Below are positions 55,725-64,000 of a stretch of DNA of 64,000 nt, one piece after another. The stretch covers positions 67,908,397 to 67,972,396 of the forward strand of contig NC_037088.1 of NCBI RefSeq assembly GCF_002994745.2. Reading direction: 5' to 3'. Source of the stretch: Rosa chinensis. Lineage: Eukaryota > Streptophyta > Magnoliopsida > Rosales > Rosaceae. Under the pieces are notes generated by a model that was not told where the DNA came from, searched no databases, and saw nothing but the letters and a program-made list of their open reading frames with translations. Position numbers and translations under genes: made by a program. Positions within the stretch are counted from its first letter, which is position 1; the number at the start of each line of letters is the position of its first letter.

Positions 55725-56584
55725 TGTAAGTACTTGGACTACTCCCTTCAACACATGACTTTCCCAAGATCTCAAGAACAACAGACATGCAAAGAATTAG
55801 GAGTGTATCTCTCCTAATTGCTCGCAGAAACAAAGGAAATAAAGGAAGATCGCATGAAGAGAAGTTCAAGGAAGCTATCTCACTGATCTTGAGATAAAGG
55901 TCTCTTTAATACATATCATATTTACATGATTCTAAATTGATATGCATTGATTTTAATTGATTTCAAAATCTCTTTATATATGCATATCCGATTACAGACT
56001 CAAATCAGTTTTAAAACCCTTCCATGTTTATCTTATTCTGTGTTTAAGATACGATTTGTTTGAGGGGGAGTCATGCTCCTATAAAAGGGTTTTACAAACT
56101 GATTTATTGTAGAGTTTTTGGTTTTGCATAAAATTGGTTTTTGCTTGAACTTTTAGTTTGGTTGTTCAAATCGGTCTTTGAAAACTCTCAGTGTTTGTTT
56201 CATGTATGTCATTGCTTAATCAATCACTTGCATAATTCATTCTCAAGATCAGTGAGAAGATTGAATACGAGGATGATTGAATACAGATTGGCTAGTCGTT
56301 GATGTTGAATAAATTAGAAGTTAGAACAGTTGTAAAACAAGTTAGCATCTGTTGCTAAGTGAAAGTGTTTGTTGTGAACAAACATTACTTGTATATTGTA
56401 AACTTGATTATTTCATATTGGATTGATTCTTCGTGTTGGCTATGTAAAAAGCCACGCAGTGAAGTTTCTTCAGTGGAAATGTTTACACTGCGTTAGCAAT
56501 TTTTGAGTTACTGTTATTTCATTTGTGTACTAGAATAGGGTCAGCTTTCAAACCCTATTATAATTGTTTAATCTTGTAAAAACA
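55725..56584 (+). mobile_element. 3' LTR of the SIRE-like element
   Basis: 860 bp, TGTAAGTACTTGG...GTAAAAACA, followed by the target duplication CATGA. About 20 differences from the 5' LTR. Confidence 0.9.
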
Positions 56585-56767
56585 CATGAGCATCAATTAA
56601 TTCGCATCTTACTAATATGGAGAAAGAGAGAGAATAATATCACAAGCATATCCAAGATTCCAAGTATTTTTTGGAACCATACCATGGGAAGAAGACAGCC
56701 CATGTGTAGGTGCATGTATATAAAATGCAGTCAACTCCAGCCCTACTACTCGCTATATAATATGAAC

Positions 56768-58608
56768 CAAGGTTCAAAATCTCTGCGATATATCCGATAT
56801 ATCCGCCGATATCTCCTTTTTTCGACGGACCGATATATTTATGGGGGTAAATATCTTATCTGTCACCGTTTCTGCGAAATTTCTCCGACATCGTCAAATA
56901 TCCCCGATATATTAGATATTTGCGATATATCCCGATAAAGTGAAGAAATATCTGTAAAATTTGAGGTAAAAAAAAAAAACTCAGTAATTCTCTACCTTAT
57001 AAAAATAAAAAATTATTATTATATATATAGACTACGTTATAGTACTTCTAAAAAAAATCAAACATATATATATAAGTATATAACAAACTGCAACCGACAA
57101 TTCTCTATTTTTCTCCCATTTTCTCCTCTTTTTTGTCGTCCCCTCCGGCCCTCCCCACCTTTTCTTCCATTTTCTTCTCTTTTCAAATGGTTAATGTAGA
57201 TTGTATGCTTTAGAGATGCAACAGAATCATTTGGGTCAACCATAGCAAGAAAAACAAGAGAAACCAAAAATACAGGTTTGTGGTATATCCGTATATGTAT
57301 ACATTAAAACACACACATACACGCACATGTAATTTCTTTAATAGAAAATGTTGATCTATTATAGTAGTAACTCATTGTAGTAGCTTTACAGTTGATTGAT
57401 GGACACAATTTGGGTATTCTGCACCAAACATGCAGAAAATTGCAATGCGTATTTTGGCACAAACGGCTTCTTCTTCTGCGTGTGAGAGAAATTGGAGTAC
57501 ATTTGCTATTATTCATACCAAGCAAAGGAACCGTTTGGTATATCAGAAGTTGGAAAAGCTTGTATACTGCTACTACAACATGAAGCTGCGGCTGCGAGAT
57601 AAACAGGCAAAAAATAATGTGGTCAATGAAAACAACTATATAGATCTACTTCATGTTGCAAGTGAGCCGCTTGATAATGGCATTGATCCACTTCATGATT
57701 GGATTATGCCTGCACACCTCAATGATGAACCTGGAAGACCTCTTCCACAAGTTGTAGAAACTGCAACTAATGCTGGAATCAACGTAGAGAGAGTTTTATC
57801 TGAAGAAGTTGTTAAAAACCCAGAAGATAATTCAGATAGTGATGATGCGTGGGGTGGTACAGCAACTCCAGATAGTTCTGATGATGGTGGAGATGGTGGA
57901 AGCGGAACAGGTGGTGGAGGTGAAAGATATGAATATGGACAATCTTCTGTGGATGAAGGATTCCAATTTACCTGTGAATGTAATTTTGATCATGTCACCC
58001 AAGATGAAGACCACGGAGTGAGAACAGCTGGTCATGGTGCTGAAGAGAAGACCCGATATGGGAGGAAGACTAGAGGTGCAATTGATGATCAAAGTACCCC
58101 ATCTGATGTTTCTTCAATTGCCTTAAGTTTTGACTCTATCAGTTTAGGCACAGAGCGCAGTGGGATCTCAAATGAATCTCATGAAGGCAACAATCAATTT
58201 GGTTATGATGCTTATGGATATAATCAATATGGAGAAGTATATGATCAGTCATCTAGTTGGGTTCATCCTTCTTATCCCCTTATAGGGAAAACAGACAGCA
58301 GCTCTAAAGAGATCTATAACTATCATGTTCATCACTACAATTCGCACTATATGGGTCATATGTCTTGGTCTGATTATTGCATTTTTGTAGACCAGCGAGC
58401 GGCTTTTCAACCGCCTAGAGTCTCTTTTTGGATGTAGATGAAGTTTACATTCATATGTATTTATATGTAGTTCTAAATTTCTAATAAATTGACTTTTTTC
58501 AAAAACGATATTTTCGTACACTGTATCCCCGATATATCCCCGATATATCCGATATCTCCCTTTTTCAAAGTACCGATAGATATGAAAATACCGATATTTA
58601 AAACCTTG
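56768..58608 (+). mobile_element. hAT element, internally deleted (TSD ATATGAAC)
   Basis: 8-bp repeats ATATGAAC at 56760-56767 and 58609-58616. The ends are short imperfect inverted repeats (CAAGGTTCAAAAT and CAAGGTTTTAAAT), followed subterminally by repeated GATATATCC words. Only the C-terminal part of a transposase is present. A related 3' end lies at 19820-20174. Confidence 0.85.
57430..58437 (+). CDS. hAT transposase C-terminal fragment with long tail (partial)
   Basis: 335 codons open from an internal ATG; the N-terminal BED/RNase H-like catalytic part is missing. The first ~55 residues are the hAT dimerisation domain (MRILAQTASSSACERNWSTF, RNRLVYQKLEKLVYCYYN). A long low-complexity tail follows, acidic and Gly/Ser-rich at about residues 135-165 and Tyr/Asn/Gly-rich near 255-275. 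It ends in a Tyr/His-rich block (YNYHVHHYNSHYMGHMSWSD) also visible in the 19.9-kb copy. It might dimerise but cannot cut DNA. Confidence 0.65.
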   Translation: MQKIAMRILAQTASSSACERNWSTFAIIHTKQRNRLVYQKLEKLVYCYYNMKLRLRDKQAKNNVVNENNYIDLLHVASEPLDNGIDPLHDWIMPAHLNDEPGRPLPQVVETATNAGINVERVLSEEVVKNPEDNSDSDDAWGGTATPDSSDDGGDGGSGTGGGGERYEYGQSSVDEGFQFTCECNFDHVTQDEDHGVRTAGHGAEEKTRYGRKTRGAIDDQSTPSDVSSIALSFDSISLGTERSGISNESHEGNNQFGYDAYGYNQYGEVYDQSSSWVHPSYPLIGKTDSSSKEIYNYHVHHYNSHYMGHMSWSDYCIFVDQRAAFQPPRVSFWM

Positions 58609-58796
58609 ATATGAACATCAAACCAGTTCTTGTAGGGCGGAGAGGGCAAACACTTTACACTACTACAAACTACTCGCACTAATAACTACATATATAGGCA
58701 GCTGGCAGTAGCCACGCCTATATATTATTTATTTATCTATAAACTCAACCCTTCTATTCTATAATATAACCGAAAGGTTGAATGTGGCTCAACAGC

Positions 58797-61626
58797 TCAA
58801 GTCACGTGAGGCTTCTCCAAGTCCTCGATGTTGGTAGGGCGGTACCAGGCCTTCTCCTCCAGCACCGATGTCTCGTTACCATTCACAGCTCCGGACTCTT
58901 CAGCTGGGGTGGAATTATGCGCAGTCTCAGGCCCAAATACCCCAGTTCGAGGGTTTGGAGCCCAGTACTTCTCAGGTTCAGCTGAGATCACATCGTCTGG
59001 GACAAAGCTAGGGCGAATTTGTTCATCAGGGTTCTTGTCATAAACTGAGGTGTGAGCAGCCCTCCTGGATATACATAAAGCACGCAGAGTTCAGATCATT
59101 AACAGAACCCTATATCCTAACATGTGTACTGATACTATGTTAGACAAACTGAAATATCAACTCCATTATTAATTAATGTTGCAAGATTTTGCTGATAGAA
59201 ATAACATTCATTCAGGTAGGTTGGTTATGCTCCTGGGCTAGTTGGTATCACGTCCTACATCTCATTACTCAACTACTGAACTTTCTTATATCACATATTC
59301 AAATAAAAACACTAAGCAAATACAAGATGCATGGTTAAGAATCAGATCAACATGAGAGTCAATAAAAACGACCAACATAATTTCAATATGAGGGCTATTT
59401 CTTACCAGTTAGAAACCAAAGAAAATTAAGATCTAACAAGGGATACACGTAAAGCATTCAGGAAGATACAAATGGTATGAAAATAACTTGAAACAATGAA
59501 GTCTAGCCAACCATGTTTAAAAATTACAGAGTATGCCATACCTTCCCATCAAGCATGTGGATAAGTTAAGTTTTACCTTCCACAGATTTAAAGAAAATGA
59601 GTAAGGATGAGTATATCTGTATATGTATATGGTCCTATCCTCCCTAGTGGTCTAGTCATCCTTTTCATCTTTTGAAAGGATAATTATGTCCCACCATTTT
59701 TGTACTCATTACTTGCCTACCTCCCAAGTTGGGCATCAGTTTCATCTAAATCGAGATTACCTACTCCCTAAGCCAGAGTGAGAATTAGGTGCTACTGACA
59801 ACCATGTGGCTTTAGCTGGTTAGGTGTCAACCCCCAACCAGAGACATATTCATGGCGTTCAACACAAGGGGATTCTCGTCACATGACCAACATGTGATCT
59901 TCATAAGATAATGACTACCAACCGACCCAGCAGAAACAAAAATACATATAAATATGCTCTTTTCAAATATCAAAACTATTTCACAGAATACAAAAAAATA
60001 ATCGTTATAGTCCAAGTAAACGACTTTCCAATTATAGTGGTAAGTAGGCAACAAAAATGAGATAGTGGAGGGCTGGAGGCTCAACAATCCATTAGTTAAA
60101 TGTTATAAAAAAAAAAAAAAAAACAATGATCAAACCAGAGAGACAAGTAAAAGAATTTGATTATGGGTAGCAGCATGCCAGTGATTTGAAGAAAATTTGG
60201 AGCATGTTAGTTATAGCCATAAAAATTACCCGGATATGTCTGCAAATCCATGCCAAAAGAAAGATAATATTTCACAGAGAGATCTCAAATAATAAATTTA
60301 CCACGTTTGGAGATCTCAACTTACAAGGCTGGAACTAACAGTTTATTTAGTTCTTATTTGATTTTGACAGTTCACAAAGAGAACTAGGGTTAATATTAGT
60401 ACATAATAGTCATATTGGGTCTCACAACTTTAACAAAGCAAGAAGATAGTGCTTGTGCTTGCACAGTACGGAATTTAGACATGCAAGTTCAGTCACTGTC
60501 ATGAAATTAATCTGCTCCAATTTTAATCCATAAAGTGTTATTCTTCCAAAATGGCTACCCACCCAACTAAACTTTTATGTTCTTTTCAATCTAGCTCCAC
60601 CTTTTTTTATATTTCTTATCTCTATATTTCCATTGAATTATCAACGGTGGGCAAGCGTCCAATACCCACCCTAGTCTGTCCGTCCTTATCTATACAGTAC
60701 CCCACAAACAAGTACAGCAAAAAGCATTCAGTACGAAAATGTATAGAATAAACATCAATTTAGCATATTTGCTTTTTTACGGTTTCCTCTTTTCCTATTT
60801 TTCAGAAAGTTAAAAGGACAATATATTCGATGAAAACAATAGAATAAGAAGCATAAAATCTAATAACCCCTGAATCAATACCTACAAGGCAACAATGAGC
60901 ATCGATTCATTTGGCTGCAAAAACAAAGCAAAGAATCTAAAGACACACACACACAATCTGATGAAACTTGAATTTTTTATGTAAATTCTTTCAAAAATTC
61001 CTAGTCTGCTGGAAAAAAGATCGAAAAAAAAAATAGTTAATCACGAAGCAAAGTTTATCCGTAGAAAAATCCGAAAAACTAACAACCAGAAATGGATCTA
61101 AAATAGGACAAACGTCACAGTGACTCATCACGTACTGAAAAATCAAATAACCGCAGATCACAAATTTCTCAGAATCACATACTGATCATCAACAACAGTA
61201 GCTAGCAAATTTTCCAGAGTAAGTGACTCCTCATCACGTACTGAAAAATCAAATAAACCGCAGATCACCAACTTCTGCGATCACATACTGATCATCAAGA
61301 ACAGTAGCTAACTAGCAGTTTTTTGTACAAAAAATGAAAGCACATGCACGGATTTGAGCAAAAACTTCTTAGAAATTTCCGCAAATCACATACTGATCAT
61401 CAGGAACAGTAACTAGCTAGCAGATTTTTAATACAAAAACGAAAGCAGATGCATCAATTTCAGCTAAAAATTCAAAGATATTCAAGTGAAAATCTAGGTA
61501 CCTGAGAGCGAGAGGAGCAGCGAGTGAGAGGCGAGTTGAGTCGGTGGTTGGACGGACTCGGATCTGGCTGACGACGACTCGCTTCCCCACGCTGGCGATC
61601 ACTCGGCTGCTGGAATTAGCTGCCAT
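58797..61626 (-). CDS. LEA_3-type protein, At5g17165-like, two exons
   Basis: Minus-strand exons 61626-61502 and 59064-58797 (intron 61501-59065, donor CAG|GTACCT, acceptor ATCCAG|GAGG) give 130 residues. The N terminus MAANSSSRVIASVGKRVVVS is Ser/Arg/Val-rich, like a mitochondrial or plastid targeting peptide. The C-terminal half has the LEA_3 pattern EKYWAPNPRTGVFGPE and ends LEEKAWYRPTNIEDLEKP. LEA_3 proteins are small, stress- or seed-associated protective proteins; this subgroup is poorly characterised. The frame is intact, with a TATA box about 115 bp upstream. The 2.4-kb intron is long for so small a gene and holds a short tandem repeat. Confidence 0.88.
61122..61426. repeat. ~105-bp tandem repeat in the LEA gene intron
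   Basis: CATACTGATCATCA recurs at 61178, 61283 and 61388, and TCATCACGTACTGAAAAATC at about 61127 and 61231. This gives two to three imperfect copies near the 5' end of the intron. Confidence 0.85.
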
Positions 61627-61740
61627 ACAATTAAGACTCAGCTTCAGAGAGAAAAAGGTAGAAGAAGATTTGAGAGACTTTAAGAGAGAGAGAGAGAGTG
61701 TTGGTTTTATCTGCAACAAAATGGGGGAGTGACTCGGTGT

Positions 61741-61748
61741 TTATATAG
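61741..61748 (-). promoter_or_regulatory. TATA box of the LEA gene
   Basis: CTATATAA on the minus strand, about 115 bp upstream of the ATG at 61626. A CT-rich leader (61690-61710) follows it in the direction of transcription. Confidence 0.65.
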
Positions 61749-61759
61749 TAGGGGAGAGA

Positions 61760-62373
61760 GAGAGGGTGTCCGAATGTCCGATTCTTTACCTTACCTGCGC
61801 CAGCAGGCTCGGTTTGGTTGGATAGCAACCTACCCGCCCTACCCGTACGCATTTTGGGTACTGTAAAGCGGTGCCGTTTTGCAGTTCGACGGTTGGGTTT
61901 GTTGCACGCGTTTGTTACGCGGGAAGGATGGAATATGCCTGACGACGTCGTTTGGGGTGCGTTTGTTAAACGGGGGTTGTTGGTGTCAGGGGCTGATTGG
62001 AGGCACTTGGTCAACAGTTAATGGCTGACGATTGTTGACTGTTTATTTTTGGTAGATTTTTCTATTTTAGTATTAGTAGATATTTTTTTATGAACTGTTT
62101 ATTTGGTAGATTAATAATTGGCGACTTGTGTAAACAGAATCTAATCAAGTAAAAAGGACATGTCGTTGGGAAACTATTATTAAAACTAGTCTTTTTATTT
62201 TTATTATTATTATATTGAGAAAAAAGAGAAGTTACTTGTTTTCAAAAGTGGGAGTTTTGTTTGAATTATGGGTGATTATTGCAAATATTGGTAGTTAACT
62301 AACTGAAAGATCATTTATTTTTATTTTTATATAATTATTTATTTTGCTATTTACCATACTATCATTCAATTAT
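61760..62373 (-). other. Upstream region of the LEA gene
   Basis: 61760-62020 is GC-richer, with an ACGT core (GACGACGTCG, about 61939-61948) of the kind bound by plant bZIP factors. 62040-62373 is AT-rich with no feature seen. The open frame at 61818-62021 is not supported. Confidence 0.45.
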
Positions 62374-62768
62374 TTAAAATTAGGGGCCGTGACCACTTAC
62401 CCAATTTCAGCATAAACATTGCCCACTTACTCCACTAAGAGTTTTTTAACTCATTTACCCAAATCTAACATCTTTTGACAATTGTGCCCCTATTATTAAA
62501 TTAAAACCCATCCATCTCCTATCAGTCTCTCTCTCCTTCCCAAACTCTCTCTCTCTCTCCCCCGATCTCCACCTCCACTCTCTCTCTCTCTCTCTCTCCC
62601 CTCCCCATGATCTCCACCTCCGGTCTCTCTCTCTCTCTCTGATCGCCGCGCTGAAGATGCAGTCCAAACCTGAAGACGACGATGAAGCTCTAGTCGGCGA
62701 TCCAACGTTCTCGTCGTCGTTCGAATGATCGGCGATCCAGCCACTCCAACGTCCTCGTCGCCGTTCTA

Positions 62769-63113
62769 TTGATCGGCCATCCCGACCATCGCCACTCCTT
62801 GTCACTCCTTGCCTCGGCTTTCTTCATCTTCTCGACCACTTTGCCTTCCAAATCTTCAGCTTCTTCGTACCAAACTCCAATGTTGGTGGCTGAAATCAAC
62901 GGCAGCTTCGGAAGATTCTCAAAGGTCTTTGCTTTTTCACTGTTGCTGGTGACATCAGGGAGTGAAGGAAAATGGGGTTTCGAAAGATTGGGCCTTTCAT
63001 TGGGTTTGAAGTTCTGGGTGGTGTTTCGATTTTGGGGTTTGGAATTCTGGGTGTTTCAGTTCTGTGGTTTTGAGGGTTTAGGCCTCTATCGTTCCGGCAA
63101 TAGAGGGTTTTGA
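62769..63113 (+). CDS. Hypothetical ORF inside the Mutator-like element
   Basis: 115 codons with a hydrophobic segment (about residues 8-22, SLLASAFFIFSTTL) and a Gly/Phe/Leu-rich tail. No family recognised. It could be a captured fragment or chance; listed only because the element type often carries captured exons. Confidence 0.2.
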   Translation: MIGHPDHRHSLSLLASAFFIFSTTLPSKSSASSYQTPMLVAEINGSFGRFSKVFAFSLLLVTSGSEGKWGFERLGLSLGLKFWVVFRFWGLEFWVFQFCGFEGLGLYRSGNRGF

Positions 63114-63445
63114 GGGTTTAGGTCTCTATTGTACTGGGGGGTAGTAGACACATTATTGGCCCCCAGTAGACTTTGATACGAGGGACATGGATCACTATAG
63201 TGTGGTGTTTTGATAAGTTATATGTTGTTTTCTGTGTATTAAAGTCAAATTATCTGTGAATCCTACAAAAAGGTGCATTTTTGGTGGTCTATTGGGAGAC
63301 AGTAGAAACATTAGACTTTGTATTCGGGGGCAATAATATGATTACTGGGGGCCAGTAATATGATTATAAATTGATCAATTGTTCATGTAGTGTATTCATT
63401 TTGGTTTTGGGAGTTCATACAATTCACTGGACGTCAATAATATGA

Positions 63446-63531
63446 TTTTTGGGAGGCAATAATATGATTACTGGGGGGCAGTAATATGATTACTGGGGGG
63501 CAGTAATATGATTACTGGGGGGCAATAATAG
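63446..63531. repeat. 21-bp tandem repeat (AATATGATTACTGGGGGGCAGT)
   Basis: Four units with small variations between about 63446 and 63531, and single related units near 63335-63365. Immediately downstream (63532-63660) are irregular CCGGTCGCCGGAATC repeats. Confidence 0.85.
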
Positions 63532-63874
63532 CCGGATTCTGGAATCCGGTCACCGGTCGTCGGAATCTGGTCATCGTTCGCCGGAATCCGGCCACCGGTC
63601 GCCTGTCGCCGGAATCTGGTCACCGGTCGCCGGAGACCGCTCCGGCCACTGGTCACCGTAGCACAGCAAGGTGGAAGGTGACTTCTCTCTCTAAGTGAGA
63701 AAGAAGGAGAGGGCAAAAAAGTCTCAAAAAAAAAAAAGAAAAAAGAATTAATTGGGTAAAGGGGAAATAATCTCTTAGAGTGTTTTGGGTAAATGGGGTT
63801 GAAAAACAGTTGGTGGAGCAAGTGGGCAATTTTTAGCCTAAAATCGGGTAAATGATCATTTTCCCTTAAAATTA

Positions 63875-64000
63875 ATATAAGGTCTACGAATTTTATTGCT
63901 TTTTTACACTCACTTTAACTAATAAAGTCTCTTCTTTTAAAAATAGTATAATGTAGTAATACATGAAGTAGTTTAACACAAATATACAGATTAGTTTGAT
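63875..64000. other. AT-rich end of the window
   Basis: Nothing recognisable. Confidence 0.5.

Larger units (their letters stand above)
46053..56584 (+). mobile_element. SIRE/Maximus-like copia element, damaged (TSD CATGA)
   Basis: LTRs 46053-46911 and 55725-56584 differ at about 20 positions by eye (~2%), with 5-bp repeats CATGA at 46048-46052 and 56585-56589. The order is LTR, PBS, long gag with coiled coil, pol, nested solo LTR, ~1.2 kb without a long frame, accessory ORF, polypurine tract, LTR. A long Gag and an extra ORF after pol mark the SIRE/Maximus lineage. Pol is disabled by a deletion and a stop. The total of 10.5 kb includes 2.15 kb of nested insertion. Confidence 0.9.
62383..63865. 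mobile_element. Mutator-like non-autonomous element (TSD TTAAAATTA)
   Basis: Perfect 9-bp repeats TTAAAATTA at 62374-62382 and 63866-63874, diagnostic of Mutator-like elements. Inverted ends of about 130 bp: the left GGGGCCGTGACCACTTACCC matches the right end read as GGGAAAATGATCATTTACCC, then share TGCCCACTT.CTCCAC and CATTTACCCAAA. No transposase. The interior has CT runs (62525-62640), a leader-like segment and short repeats, perhaps captured DNA (62690-63110). Confidence 0.85.

Noticed and set aside
1..64000. tRNA, rRNA, CRISPR arrays, bacterial promoters or operons
   Set aside because: None seen. Short direct repeats present are plant tandem repeats and microsatellites without spacer structure.

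Overview
This is a transposon-dense stretch of plant nuclear DNA, almost certainly from a eudicot. The evidence is spliced genes with GT-AG introns and plant gene families (PPR, LEA_3, LRAT/NC-domain, NIPA), plus Ty1/copia, Ty3/gypsy, hAT, Mutator, Helitron and LINE-like elements. The style of the retroelement proteins suggests a woody rosid, perhaps Rosaceae, but that is a weak inference. No bacterial operons, CRISPR arrays, rRNA or convincing tRNA genes were seen.

Layout. (1) 1-7305: LTRs of a gypsy-like family whose termini are near inverted copies of each other (partial minus copy 1-2506, truncated plus copy 5473-7305), around a Tat/Athila-like solo LTR (2938-4619, TSD CCTTA) and unrecognised host sequence. 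(2) 7306-19819: a nest. A minus-strand Tat/Athila-like element (LTR 8556-10628, PBS, damaged gag) carries a LINE-like retroposon (7545-8390). Next to it a plus-strand LTR is split by a solo LTR (11235-13861, TSD AGTGC) and a truncated copia element (13867-18903), with a ~250-bp duplication. (3) 19820-28311: a hAT tail, short tandem repeats, a Helitron-like insertion (20472-21732), a NIPA-type Mg2+ transporter pseudogene (23109-25247) hit by a small solo LTR, a second LINE-like remnant, and a Mutator-like element with long TIRs. (4) 28564-40389: about three tandem ~1.5-kb units, each carrying a Rab GTPase P-loop exon fragment. The third is split by a young copia element (32933-39946) with LTRs that look identical, TSD GAATT and open gag and pol frames. 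(5) 40390-46052: an apparently intact two-exon LRAT/NC-domain gene, tandem Helitron-like ends with a nested 435-bp hAT MITE, and a PPR gene or pseudogene. (6) 46053-56584: a damaged SIRE/Maximus-like copia element (TSD CATGA) that holds a solo LTR (TSD GTATC) and an accessory ORF whose N terminus resembles the histone H3 tail. (7) 56768-58608: a hAT element (TSD ATATGAAC). (8) 58797-61626: a minus-strand LEA_3-type gene with a 2.4-kb intron and a TATA box. (9) 62383-63865: a Mutator-like element (9-bp TSD TTAAAATTA).

The genes do not form a pathway. The host genes that look functional are the LRAT/NC-domain gene, the LEA gene and possibly the PPR gene. The rest is repeat accumulation whose order of insertion can often be read from target-site duplications. 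All homology calls come from recognising motifs by eye; no search was run.
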